The notes below the pieces were generated by a model that saw nothing but the letters and a program-made list of their open reading frames with translations, was not told the DNA's origin and did not search any database. A DNA stretch of 64,000 bases, taken from Linum tenue. Its lineage: Eukaryota > Streptophyta > Magnoliopsida > Malpighiales > Linaceae. The stretch covers positions 1,341,912-1,405,911 of the forward strand of contig CAMGYJ010000008.1 of NCBI GenBank assembly GCA_946122785.1. Reading direction: 5' to 3'. A program made the position numbers and the translations under genes. Shown here piece after piece: positions 12,021-22,752 of this stretch (the stretch's first letter is position 1; every line of letters starts with the position of its first letter).

Positions 12021-13049
12021 CTAGTCATAATCTGCTTTGGTCAGTTTGAACTCCTCTTGAGTATCACTGGTGTCATTGGTAGATGCAGTGTTGGCATATG
12101 TCTTGGATTTGGGGTTACCCCTTCCTCCTCCAAGTGGAGTTGATGGGTAACCATGTTTGGAGAAACACTTGTCCTCAGTATGGCCAAGCTTCTTGTAGTG
12201 AGTGCACTCGAGAGATTTGCCTGATGGATGTTGGCCTTTAGGGTTCATGCCTGGAGGCCATCCATGTTTGTGGAAACATACATCCTCTGTATGTCCTTGA
12301 GCCTTACAGTGTGCGCAGAATGATCTGCCTTTCTTGTTGGCAGAGATTTGTGAGGATGATGCTAAGGCCATAGGTTCAAAGGATATTGTTTTGCCTTGGG
12401 AGGTGCCATAAAGCTGCCTTTCATGTTGAAGTACTCTTTGAAACACCCTGTCAATGGATGGTAAAGTGTCTCCAAAAAGCACTTGGGATCTCATTGTACT
12501 GTAGTTGTCATTGAGTCCCCTTAAAAACTGTATAACAGAGTTGGTATCTCTATAGAAGTGAAACTGTTGCATAGCTCGACACTTATTGTGGCTGGTGGGG
12601 GTGCAGTTACATGGATCTAAGGGTTGGTAGTTGTCAAGCTCATCTCTTAAGGCTATGATATCACCATAGTAGTCAGTCACAGAACGGTTACCTTGTTTTA
12701 TAATAGCATGTGCCTCGATGAGCTCAGCAACTCTAACCATGTCTCCTAGTCCATAGCGAGCTCTGAGGCTGGTCCATGCCTCTGATGCCTTTCTTATTGA
12801 CATGATGGTCTTCCTGATACCAGGATCCACTGCCTGTTGAATCCAGGAGAGCACCATGATGTTTTTTCTTGCCCAAGCCCAGGCTGTTGGCTCGGCAAGA
12901 GTTCCATAAATGAAGCCAAGTTTGTTCTTGGCCCCAAGTGCATTGTGCATTGCCTTACTCCAATCATTATAGTTGGTGGTAGTTAGCTTCTCTGCAACAA
13001 GGATGAGCCCTGGTTGTTCAGATCCATGTAAGTAGAATGGATCAGACAT
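12021..13049 (-). pseudogene. gag: Copia gag polyprotein (element A)
   Basis: The 342-codon frame starts MSDPFYLHGSEQPG, the usual start of copia-type gag of the Retrotran_gag_3 class, followed by NYNDWSKAMHNALGAKNKLGF near residues 26-46. Two zinc-knuckle-like motifs lie near the C-terminus. The first (CAHCKAQGHTEDVC) fits CX2CX4HX4C. The second (CTHYKKLGHTEDKC) has lost its second cysteine to tyrosine. Gag packages element RNA in the cytoplasm. The frame ends in TAG at 12021-12023; the codons before and after (DYD, stop, LIKL) align with a position that is Q in related elements, so this is probably a CAG to TAG change rather than a natural gag end. Confidence 0.88.
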
Positions 13050-13144
13050 GGGATCAAGATTTGCTGCAGGTTGGGTGCTGCTGCTGCAGCAGCTTGTGCT
13101 TCAGCCATGACTGCAGGTGGCGGCTAGGGTTTCCAATTCCCAGA

Positions 13145-13155
13145 CTCAGATACCA
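13145..13155 (-). other. Primer-binding site of copia element A
   Basis: On the minus strand TGGTATCTGAG resembles the tRNA-iMet primer site TGGTATCAGAG of copia elements. It sits between the LTR and gag. Confidence 0.7.
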
Positions 13156-13165
13156 TAACAACAAT

Positions 13166-13464
13166 TTGTGTTGTGGGAAATTGAAAACCCTTAGGTTCAT
13201 TTCATTGGTTTGGCAGCATATATAGCTGGTTTAAAGGAGCATTACAAGACAATCTTGCTTCTGAAGCAAGTACAGACCAAAACAGGAAAAAGGTTGAAAA
13301 CGTAACATTGGGATTGAAAGTGAAATATGGCAACTTGATGTAGTACGCTGTCGTTCCAGTTGAATCTTCAAGCTGTGCCAGAAACGACATCACTCCACTT
13401 CCTTCTTCCTTGTGTTTGATCTGCAAGTGGAAAATTCAAATTTGTTGAATTATCCCCTGATACA
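13166..13464 (-). repeat. Probable 5' LTR of copia element A
   Basis: The inner boundary is set by the primer-binding site and a CA dinucleotide near 13166. The outer boundary is a guess at a TG start near 13464. There is no second LTR in the window to compare with. Confidence 0.45.
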
Positions 13465-13886
13465 CTAAAATCAATTTAGCTAGAAACAACAATCGCCAGT
13501 TATGATTCCCCGAAATGCATACAACAAACTTATACATCATTTTAGGATTTATGATTTAGATAATTAGAACCTAAACCTCACTCATTAAGAGTTATGATAT
13601 AATATTTTGCTCCAAAATAAAGTTAATTTGAAATTTAGATAAATACGAGTATGTGATATGTTAGATTTAGTCAATTCAATAGAAGCCACCACATGTCCCT
13701 TTCGAATTATCATTTTTTTCCTCCTTCAATAGCTCAAGGGATTTTTTTATCATTATTTGTTATGTTAATTTTTTCTAAAGGTTTACTATTTACAGACTAC
13801 CATATTGAAAAATGTAAGTTAATAGGAGTAAGTAGAGATTTTGAGAAATCAATATAAAAAGGTGAAAACAAATAAATGGATTATAG
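13465..13886. other. No gene recognised
   Basis: AT-rich DNA between two retroelements with no motif that I can assign. Confidence 0.45.
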
Positions 13887-13891
13887 GAGAG

Positions 13892-14264
13892 TGTTAGAAA
13901 CCCGTCCTATTGGGATTTCTATTATTATATTAGGTAGGATAATTATAATTATGGTTAACAGAGATTTAGTCAAATTAGGATTATTATTCGGGTTTACAGT
14001 ATTTTCCTATAAATATGTAATTTGAGTTTACGTCATAATCAATCAAGAAAAGTATTAAGCAAAGTATCCCTCATAAACCTAATCTCTCTCAACTCCTAAT
14101 TTCTATTCTCTCCTAATCCAAGGCCTCGGCCGATTCTCAATTCTATTATGTTCTTCTCCACTAAATCTCCAATTCTTTCTCTTATCCCCTAAATCTCTAT
14201 TCGTTACAAGTATTACTGGTGCCGAAGAGCAGTCGCTAGAATCCCTAGAAGCGGGGTTCTTTCA
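13892..14264 (+). repeat. 5' LTR (373 bp) of the short LTR element
   Basis: Starts TGTTAGAAACCCG, contains CAAGGCCTCGGCCGATTC (shared with the 3' LTR) and ends TTCTTTCA just before the primer site. Confidence 0.85.
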
Positions 14265-14265
14265 G

Positions 14266-14277
14266 TGGTATCAGAGC
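14266..14277 (+). other. Primer-binding site TGGTATCAGAGC
   Basis: Perfect match to the 3' end complement of plant initiator tRNA-Met, used by copia and some other LTR elements to prime minus-strand DNA. Confidence 0.85.
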
Positions 14278-14281
14278 CCGG

Positions 14282-15071
14282 TTGTAAGCACTCATACAAA
14301 AGTCATGTCGAGATTCGAAGGGCCCTCAATAAAAAAACTTGAAAAGGCTCTTAAAATGAAGTTGGAAGTTGTGAGGATGGAGAGGAGCCCAATACCTCCT
14401 CCAACCACGGTTTGCGCCGCAATTGAACCGCTGATTTCAGAAATAGATTTCGAAAATTTGGTTGGAACAACCTGTGTTCCCAATCGAGCTCAAGCGAGGT
14501 GAAACCACCACCGCTGGGAAGACTGAGAAAGCTGTTGTGACAACAACTGCTTTTCCTGAACCACCACCACCATTGTTGTCTGTTTCCCCACCAGTCAAGA
14601 CGAAGAAGGAGGGTGATGAACCCTTGGCTGAGGATCTGCTGGCCACAAAAGACGAGTCAACGCCACCAATCACCGCCGGTGTGAAGGTCGACATACCAGC
14701 GAAGAAGAAGAAGATAGGGCGACGATCGACGACGGTTCTATCACGGGGAACGTCGCGATCTTCATAAGCTTCCTACGAGGCGAAGAGGCTGCCACCGAGG
14801 AAGAAGATGACGGAGGAGGGCGCACGACTGAAAGACGCATCCGTGGAGGCGTATGTTGGCGAGGATGTGCCACCGAATACGTCACCGGAGAACGAGGCAG
14901 ATTCGCACTGGATGCCTAGCCGTCAACAGGGGAGCGCGCTATCGGAGACGAAGAAGAAAGATCCAGAGAACGATACGATGGGCTCGACGACGGGGAACGA
15001 ATCGAAGAAGAAGCCAATGTTTGAGCCGTCGCCGGAGTACGATATGGGGTTGAGGATGGCGGCCGAGCTGG
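14282..15071 (+). other. Internal region of the short LTR element, unknown broken coding sequence
   Basis: Three overlapping frames have a coding look. 14305-14502 starts MSRFEGPSIKKLEKALKMK, 14462-14767 is rich in P, T and K with a KKKKIGRR patch, and 14807-15157 holds KKKPMFEPSPEYDMG. GC content is higher than in the LTRs. The frames could be pieces of one decayed protein, either a diverged gag or a captured host sequence. I recognise no domain. The last frame runs into the 3' LTR. Confidence 0.35.
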
Positions 15072-15323
15072 GTTTACGTATTAAAAATTCAATAAATCAC
15101 TCAAGAAAAGTATTAAACAAAGCATCACTCCTAAACCTATTCTCTCTCAATTCATAATTTCTATTCTCTCCTAATCCAAGGCCTCGGCCGATTCTCAATT
15201 CTATTCTATTATTCTCAACTAAATACCTAATTCTTTTTCTCATCCCCTAAATCCCTATTCATTACAAGTAATTACGGGTGCCGAAGATCGGTCGTTAGAA
15301 TCTCTAGAAGCGGGGTTCTTTTA
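15072..15323 (+). repeat. 3' LTR of the short LTR element, 5'-truncated
   Basis: Aligns to the latter part of the 5' LTR with roughly 85-90% identity by eye. The truncation point falls at GGTTTACGT, a short stretch also present (as AGTTTACGT) at the corresponding place in the 5' LTR. Confidence 0.8.
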
Positions 15324-15392
15324 GAGAGGCAAAGAAACTCCAGGGTTACTCACCCGTCAACATTGAGAGTCCCACACTCGAATGGTAAAATG

Positions 15393-15523
15393 CAAGGTTG
15401 AGAACCGCGGGTCGACCCACTTTGACCCTGACCCGATGGGAAAAACGGGCCACATGCAACCCACGTTAACCCTTGACCCACTAGCTAGACCGGGTCCGGT
15501 CAATCCGCGGATTGACAACCTTG
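15393..15523. mobile_element. 131-bp hAT-type MITE, TSD GTAAAATG
   Basis: Exact 8-bp direct repeats GTAAAATG flank the element (15385-15392 and 15524-15531). Ends: CAAGGTTGAGAACCGCGG on the left, and CAAGGTTGTCAATCCGCGG as the reverse complement of the right. The interior is made of GGGTCGACCC and GACCCA-like motifs. It belongs with the 468-bp element at 37167-37634. No coding capacity. Confidence 0.88.
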
Positions 15524-15780
15524 GTAAAATGATTAAATAAAAAGTGGAGTAAATGCTCTTTCTATCCGCACCCTAGAGAAACCGTCTTTCCCTTTATCAC
15601 TTGCTCATTCTTTCTCTTTCTAGATATACTCACAAAAGTCCAACGCAAAAAATAGCCCATAAAGAAACATATTCCCGAATAGAGAAGCCCAATTCCCAAA
15701 CAATATCCCAACCTAACTATATGAAAATACATAATCTCTCTTAGTGAACAGTAATTAGTATTTAGATTTATATACTGTAA

Positions 15781-17086
15781 CTAGGTAGTGATGTCGCGTC
15801 TTCTCGCGGGCAGAGTAGGCCTATTTGCATGTATTATGTGGCCCGTTATGATCTTTTATTAGTATTATTAGGCTAAAATTAATTTTTTGTTAGCAGGTTT
15901 GTTAGTAATATTGATTTGACAATATGATATTGACTAAGAATACATATATGGCGGTCAACATCCAATTTAGATATTTTTGAAAATTTTGGCTAGTAAATGA
16001 TATTTACCAAAACCCAAGTAGACCCATTGATTATTAAGGGTAGAGTATGTGTGATGTATATATGAGTTTGAAAGTTTGTAGATGGGTTTGGGTAGGGTAT
16101 TGATATTTACTTGCATAATCTAATTTTGTATGAGTTGGGTATGAATACCCATTTATTCGAGAGTGTTTTAATTACACATACAAAAACTAGATCTCAGAAC
16201 TTCAAAAATTTAGGTACCAAATGTAATACACAAAAATTTTAGGTACTAAAATGTATTGTTTCATCAATATTTTGAGTACTTATATGTCACAAAAATATAT
16301 TTAGGTTATAAATCTAAAGACATATTTAGTTTAGGTATAAAACTGTAATTTGCATAGTTGAGGCTTAATTCCTTTTATGGTGATGTATTTAAGATCATAA
16401 TTATTTACTTTTTTGGTATAAAAATGGAAAATATTTATTTGATACTTAGCCAAACATTCCATGTATAATTGTTGAAAATTCTAGCCCGGGTGAAAAAGAA
16501 AAACTCTAGAGAGAAGCAATAGGAATACAAACTGGAACTCGCTTAAATTTCACGCCCTCGAATCCCAAAGGGGAAAATGACGATTTTCTAATAAGTAATA
16601 ACTATATATATTTATTTCAAATTGGACTCGACATTGAGCTGAAAAAGTCAGTGGTTCATGGTTCAATTGTTAGTTCTCTAGCTTGTTGGTGAGTCGTGTA
16701 TAGACCCATTAATACTTGTGATTAGAATACATAAAAATAGTATACTGATTAGCTTTAGACAAAGTAGGCAAAGAAAGAAATAAAGAAATTGTTATGGTCT
16801 ATGGAAGGCTAGTGAAAAATGAAACGAAGAGGAAATAGATGATGAAAAGGTTTTAACCAATTCTTTTAATTGACCGCCAATACAACAGTCAACACTTTTC
16901 ACCGTAGCAATTTATTGAAACTTTCTTTTGAAGATGTCACATATTTTGTTACATGTAGTTAGTAAAAGTTTGTTTAGTACCCGTAAATGTATAAAATGAG
17001 TTTATAAATTCGCTCTTGTATAATGGTATCTTCTCCAAAAGTTGAGTTATACAATATCTTGTATTGTACTAACTAAATCTATACTT
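15781..17086 (-). mobile_element. Helitron, 3' end at 15781, 5' end not resolved
   Basis: On the minus strand the end reads CATCACTACCTAG followed by T, with the hairpin CGCG-AGAAGA-CGCG (15795-15808) about 10 nt inside. A short GC hairpin before CTRR, inserted next to T, is the hallmark of a Helitron 3' terminus. The first 380 bp or so are an inverted copy of 61800-62179, which has the same terminus. The 5' TC end was not found, so the right edge given is where a hAT-like repeat begins. No Rep/helicase coding was seen; it is non-autonomous. Confidence 0.7.
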
Positions 17087-17380
17087 TTATTTTATGGTGG
17101 ATTAGATTCATGGATTGGTTCAAAAGAATTGGTGGATTGGATTCACGGATTCAAAAGAAATCTAAACATTGGACCAATATGTTAATTTTAAAAACTATAG
17201 GTATAAATATTTCATAAAATTTAGATATCAAAATACAAAATTTCAATTATTTTACATTAAAATTAAAGTAGGGGTATCAAAATGTAAAATATACATTATA
17301 GTTATTAAATTGTGATTTAATTAAATTTCGGATATCAAATTGTAAATTATTAGGTAACAGTAACCTCACTTCAACTTTAG
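17087..17380. repeat. Fragment of the hAT-like repeat family seen at 28379-28800
   Basis: Contains GGTGGATTGGATTCACGGATT near 17145 and GGACCAATATG followed by runs such as AGGTATAAATATTTCATAAA and GATATCAAAATA. The same blocks occur in 28379-28800 and, inverted, at about 61610-61800. No complete ends. Confidence 0.5.
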
Positions 17381-17517
17381 ATATATTAATCTGGCTTTCA
17401 CTTGTAGCTCCTTTTGCTTTGATTATGATAATTTGATTTCATTGCTCTATGGGTATTAAATTGTATGACTCAAAATTACGGGTTGAAAAAATCTATAACA
17501 AAAATTCCTCTCCATGG

Positions 17518-17633
17518 CAGTATCCTTTTGCTGAAGTAGTTTTAATATTGTGAAGGTGTTTGTGTTACTGCTGCCGTTGTCTTTTTATGTCAGTATCCTT
17601 TTGCTGAAGTAGTTTTAATATTGTGAAGGTGTT
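17518..17633 (+). repeat. 43-bp perfect direct repeat, period 73
   Basis: CAGTATCCTTTTGCTGAAGT and the 23 bp after it occur at 17518-17560 and again at 17591-17633 with no difference. This points to a recent local duplication. Confidence 0.9.
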
Positions 17634-18589
17634 CCAAAATCCCACTTCAGATGGGCAGATTAGATTCAATGTATTGGTATCCAAAATCCCACACAAGCTG
17701 GGGCAGCCTAGCTAACATCACAGTTCATCCTACAAAGAGTGTAAGTGACAGTAGAGAAACTGTAAGTCATCGTTATAACACGAACTTCTGATGAAAGGGA
17801 ACATTTCATCTTCTTTTTATTTTCGCTAGTAATCGTTCTTTGCTCCTTCATCACCATCAAGATAGAACCTCATGTTTGCTGGATATTGTACCATTTATCA
17901 TTCAGGGCCTAAATTAAAGAATTTGCAGCTTTGTGTGGAGTTGTCTATGCCACTATAGGTAAGTATTTTTATTCCTTTTATTTGGCAGTTGCTTCTTGAT
18001 ATGTGAAAAATGGTTCTTGCTTAGAGCTTCATTAAGCTAGTTTACTCAATTAGCACGATGAATGATTAAAAGTACTTTTGGTGCAGGGGACTTCTTTGAT
18101 CTCATTTGGGTGAGGAGTTGCGATTTGCAAGAGAACCTTGTTCTCAGAATTGAGTTTTCTTCCTGTTCGAAAGATGGTTCTTTCTGAAGCCTTACAATCT
18201 TGTTTTGAGCGGTTTCATATATCAATTTCTATTTATTTCTCTTGTTTTGTGCTTCCTGTTTTTTTTTTTCTCCCTGTTTTCTTTGAAACAGGTAAAGATG
18301 GCATGATGTACATAATGTGGATGATTTAGAAGAACCAAAGCTATATTATGGATCTTGTTGGAACCTAAATTGTTGTTCAAGTGTGAGATTATTCCTTAGT
18401 TCGAAAATTGTTGATTTTGAGTTTCGATAAGTACGATTTGTTGAATTTCTTTGTGAGTAATGTATAATATTAGTTTTAAAGGTTTATGTGAAAATAGATT
18501 TACAGCACAGGTGAAAATATCTGCGTCTGCTTTTAACTTTCAGCATCGATTTTGCTGTCATTAAATCTGTTGTTTCTCAGGCTTCGAAA
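17634..18589 (+). other. Gene-like but unidentified stretch
   Basis: Contains consensus-like splice sites (ATAG|GTAAGT near 17959, TGGTGCAG|GGG near 18087, GAAACAG|GTAAAG near 18290) and a short frame at 18138-18329. No protein family recognised. It could be a non-coding transcript remnant or captured exons. Confidence 0.25.
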
Positions 18590-18892
18590 ATGCGGCTGAA
18601 ATTTGGGGGCGGGGGGGGGGGGGGGGGGGGAATTCCACAACAGGGTTTTAACCGTCGCAAAATCCCTGCAATTTCTTATCCGACTGTGGCCAAAAATGTT
18701 AATGGCAGCCAATACCACCGCTGCAAAACATTCACCAGCGGTTAACCTCACCCCTGCCATATATTTGCGGCGGTCGCATTTGCAGCGGTTATGCGGCGGT
18801 CGCAAAAACCGCTGCCGGAACTGTTAGCGACGGTTTTTTCCGTTGCTAAAAACAAAAAAAAAACCTGCTGTAGGGAGTTTATTTTGTAGTGC
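18590..18892. repeat. CACTA-type subterminal region, right end near 18892; includes a G20 run
   Basis: Short GC-rich motifs repeat in both directions (GCGGCGGTCGCAAA, AGCGACGGTTTTTTCCGTTGCTAAA, CCGCTGC) and end in TTTTGTAGTG at about 18883-18892, the reverse complement of CACTACAAAA. Such GCGGCGG arrays are common at the ends of plant CACTA elements. A run of 20 G at 18611-18630 interrupts the array. The other end was not identified. Confidence 0.55.
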
Positions 18893-20718
18893 CAGGCCGC
18901 TGCAAAGCGAGGCCAAGTCTCCTAGTACAAATTAAAGACCGATACGAAAGCCAGCAAAGTAAATGTTTTAAAATATATGGCCTACCAGAAGTCACATATT
19001 TTATAAAAATTGAGTTTACGTAGTTTGATTAACCAGTGCAACAAAAATTAGTTTTCCAACGAAATGTTTTACAACCAACGTAATTTTGGTTGTGAAAAAC
19101 TTAGTTTGTAATTAATTTTATTTTGGAAGCTAAACTATTATTAGTTGTCATTAAAAATGTAAGATTTTCTTTTTATTGGTTGTTGGCCTCACTAATTGAA
19201 TCCAGAGTGTGGTGGTTGCTGTGATCCCCACATTACCACTTAAGCCAAAAAATTAATGGTTTACTAGAGAGGTCCAGCCCAATTGTTGGGGAGGTATATT
19301 GCCACACGATACTCTGATAGCACACTTTCGATCAATTATCAATGACCCGATTGATGGTCAGCGATCTGGAATTTAACCTACCTACGCCGTCACCAATGTA
19401 CGTACGTGAATAAGGGTTCTTCGTCACAAAAAATCAAACTTTTTATGACCAAATAAAATTTGAGATGTTCATTCATTTTAATTAATTCAACATTTCAACA
19501 ATCTTACATCCATATCTAGACTAATAATTATTGTCCAACTCTTAATTTGTTAAGAAAACAAGGATCAAGAAGTATATTAATGGTGGGTATGACCGAAAGC
19601 GAAAAGGGGAATTGACAAGGACGAAAAGCTAACCTTGTAAAATTATAAAAGCCCTTCATATAAAGTCCAACACTTTGGGATTGCGCAATCTGACCTTCCA
19701 GTAGTGGATGTATAACAGATGACAGTGGCATGAAATTGATCCGTAGAAGCTATTTAGGCTATTTTAGCATTGTATATCTATGGGCAGCGCAGTTGCTGGC
19801 CCAATCAAGAATCTGCATATGATTTTCAGCTGACAGGCAACCGCATGTTAATCATGTTTGTTTGTATAATTCGCTTACTGAAAATGTGCTTAGTAAGCTA
19901 TAGCACTTTAGCAACAATGGAAAATCGTTAACCAGGTGATCAAAAGGGATCAACGTGTATCACTTCACCCAAGAAATCTTTAATCTGTATGTGCCTCGTT
20001 GATCGCACTTCCGTTTTTCTTGTTATTATTATTAATTACGGGGGCGGAATGTTTTCCATTGAGACATCAGCTCATACAAGGAAAGACCACCTGGCTGTAA
20101 GTGGCCTTCCACGAACATGCCTAATCCAAAACATGCCTAATGACTGTCTGAGTCATTAGATATTGGTCCAATAATGTACAAAATGACAGGTTGCATCGAA
20201 CGATATAGGAGCGAGACTCAACATTCATTTATAGCCCAAATGAAGTCGGATAATATTTGTGTGAGTCATCAGTTGAGATAGATATGTTCTGAAATGTGAT
20301 GGGAAGAAAATAAACAAAATAATGGAACTACGTGTAATTCAGGTAAAACTACAATGCTCTTGGTTATAATTAATATTTTGTATTTTGAGAAAAAATTAGA
20401 AAGTGATAAAATGTAGGCTATCACTCGTCATTTTTAGCTAGACAACCACTCCTTAGTTTAAATCGGGCTTCGCCACTGGCTAATAACTAATCTTAATTGC
20501 AATTTAAGGCATAATTTACAAGAAGTAAGAAAATAAAAAGAAAACGTACAATGGATATTAGTGAATATAGAGATAAAATAAAATAGATAAAAAGAAGGAA
20601 TGAATAAAGATAAAGCATGATGAAATTAGTATTCATATCTCACGATACCCAGTCACCTTATAAAATAGGTCGAATTGAATTAAATCTTCTTAATGTGTAA
20701 TTTGATTCGTGATCACTT
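18893..20718. other. No gene recognised
   Basis: About 1.8 kb without recognisable domains. A possible hAT-like end (GGGCTTCGCCACTG) sits at 20465-20479 without a partner. Confidence 0.4.
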
Positions 20719-20736
20719 ATTACTACAATATGTTCA

Positions 20737-21173
20737 ATCACGATGGGGCAGGGTCGCTTATTGAGAGCTTAGTCAATCAATCAGGGGAGATGTTCAATCA
20801 GTCACACTAAGCTATGGGGCGCCATACAAGGTCTTCAACTAGTTTGGGACATCGGATACAGGAGAGTGGAACGGCCGTCCACCTTCTTTCTGAGTCCGCC
20901 TCGATTGATAACCAGCACGCCATGTTTGGGCTTTTATTCCAGGAACTCCAGAACTGTGAATGGGGGCTCATAGTTATCAATGTGTATAGAGAAGCTAACT
21001 TCCTTGCTGATCATTTGGCTCACTTAGGGCACTCCCTTAGTCCGGGCACCCATCTAGTAGATCCCCGGGATCCTTACATTGGTCACTAGAAGTTGTATGA
21101 CTTTGTAGGCGATTTCACCGTTCGTTCGTTACTTAATTGAGATTGCGGTGCTTTGCACTGTTTTCACCAAAAA
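20737..21173 (+). mobile_element. 5'-truncated L1-type LINE carrying the RNase H tail
   Basis: The frame at 20814-21089 reads LLFQELQNCEWGLIVINVYR, then EANFLADHLAHLGHSL, the C-terminal RNase H (RVT_3) domain of plant L1 elements, ending about 85 bp before an A-rich 3' end at 21169-21173. An 18-bp target duplication flanks the insertion: ATTACTACAATATGTTCA (20719-20736) and the same with one A to G change (21174-21191). Together, the short tail, 5' truncation and long duplication are what target-primed reverse transcription leaves behind. Confidence 0.85.
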
Positions 21174-21390
21174 ATTACTACGATATGTTCATGGCATGTT
21201 ATAAATCAACCCATATTGACCTGTAACTGTTATGTTTGTGCCATGTTCTAAATCGCCCCAAAATGACATGTTACCGTTATGTTTCGGTCATATCCAAAAT
21301 GAACTAATGTGTACACAATTCCACTTGAGATAAGATGTAACCGTTATGATAATGATCCGATTCAAACTAGTTGATTGATTCAACTCATTG

Positions 21391-22619
21391 GGAATGAGAT
21401 GAGATGCTAACCCGTGAAGGGGTTACCACCGTGCCAACTTCTATCAGCTCCGTCCATAGCTGTTTCTTTTAATTTGACGGTTTCTTTGCATTGGGGTTGT
21501 TTTGGGTATTATAATATTTAATGATTTTATTAAATAAGCGTGGTTTCAGGTAGAGGGGTGGATTTTGGGGATCTGAAGAATTTCAGCCCTTCTCTTCCTC
21601 TATTTTCCTTTTCTTCAACTTCTGATATATCTCCTCCGTCGCCGCCATATTTCCAAATTAAAATTGTCTCACTCGATTGTCCTTTTCATCCTCCCTCTTC
21701 TGGATCACTCTGGCATTGCTCCATGATTTGTTAGTCTACTGCATCATCTCGCTCTTAGATGTGTTCTTCACTAATCTTTTTCGGCTTCCCTCTCTGGCAG
21801 TTCTTTTTCGTATTCACTTTGATTTCATATACGTCTTACCCATTTGCATGGCTCTCCTCGTTAGCTTGCTATGGCGGAATGGTATTTTAATGTAGCTGTG
21901 TTGATTTCAGCCCACTGTTGTAGTCTTTTCGTGATAGCTATTACTGTATATCTTTTGTTTTTTATGTAGTAGTGGTTTGATTATAGTGATTTCGTTTGTG
22001 GAGGAGTAGCCTTATTGCAGTGTTTTAGTGTGTTTTTTTTTTACTCTTTGTAGTAGTGTTTTTGTTGCGTAGTAGTGGTTGTAACAATCTCCACTATGGA
22101 CAACAATCAGTTTATGTTGCCCATTTTCTCATGTAAAATCACTACCATTGTAAAACACTGCTACACTCATGATTAACAAGTACCATAAATAATGGATGAT
22201 TGTAAATACTATTACTATCTCTGAAATTGCTACTACAAGCCATCAGCTAAGGAATGAAATCGCTGACATATATAAACAACGACCATTGCAAAACACTATG
22301 ATTGGTTGTGAAATGTGAACACTACTACCTAGAACAATAACTACTAAAACCCATCGTCAAAAGCAGTAATGTTACTGTTAAATCTCTATCAATCAACGAG
22401 AGAGACGTGGAGGGAGAGAGATGGAGTAAATTCTAAATTTTTTCGGAGTAGGCATTCCCCAAAATAATAACCGTCCCCAATTAAGGCCCATTAAATTCGC
22501 ATCTTCATATTACTGTAAATCATTAATAATTTTGCCATTTTATTTTTTATGTTATTTTCCTATTATACCCTAGTTAATATGGTGCTAACCCTCTATAGAG
22601 TTAGCAACCTATCTTCTCG
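21391..22619. mobile_element. Mutator-like element (MULE), possibly gene-carrying, TSD CAACTCATTG
   Basis: Direct repeats CAACTCATTG (21381-21390 and 22620-22629) flank 1229 bp. The ends form an imperfect inverted repeat of about 40 bp: GATGCTAACCCGTGAAGGGG on the left against TTGCTAACTCTATAGAGGG on the right, both followed by GTTA.CACC. A 9-10 bp duplication is the Mutator superfamily signature. No MURA transposase is present. The inside has a pyrimidine-rich leader (about 21580-21720), a possible intron acceptor (CTCTGGCAG near 21800) and short frames, like the 5' end of a host gene, so a Pack-MULE origin is possible. The donor gene is not recognised. Confidence 0.75.
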
Positions 22620-22752
22620 CAACTCATTGTCAATATATACTACACACTACAAAACAAATATCTATAAATTAAAATGGCCGGGACCATAGTGAAATAAATT
22701 TTGAAGAAGACGTAATGAACTTAAGCATATGATTAATGGTATGGATTATCAT

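Larger units (their letters stand above)
10438..13464 (-). mobile_element. Ty1/copia retrotransposon A, 5' half (LTR-PBS-gag-PR-INT)
   Basis: In order on the minus strand: a probable 5' LTR (13166 to about 13464), a primer-binding site complementary to initiator tRNA-Met (TGGTATCTGAG, 13145-13155), gag, protease and integrase. Gag through integrase is in one continuous frame from 13049 to 10449, broken only by two stop codons. The reverse transcriptase N-terminus and a matching 3' LTR are absent. Domain order (integrase before RT) places it in Ty1/copia. It is a fossil and cannot move on its own. Confidence 0.85.
13892..15323 (+). mobile_element. Short non-autonomous LTR retrotransposon with TSD GAGAG
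   Basis: The 1432-bp element is bounded by a perfect 5-bp target duplication GAGAG (13887-13891 and 15324-15328). The 5' LTR (13892-14264) starts TGTTAG and ends TTTCA. One base later comes TGGTATCAGAGC, a perfect tRNA-iMet primer site. The 3' LTR (about 15072-15323) matches the second two thirds of the 5' LTR, down to GAAGCGGGGTTCTTT, and has lost its first 120 bp or so. Only about 800 bp lie between the LTRs, with no gag, RT or integrase motif. The small size fits TRIM/SMART or LARD-like parasites that use another element's proteins. Confidence 0.85.

Noticed and set aside
20465..20479. GGGCTTCGCCACTG looks like a hAT right end
   Set aside because: A left end CAGTGGC occurs near 19725, but the flanking 8 bp do not match and nothing between supports an element.
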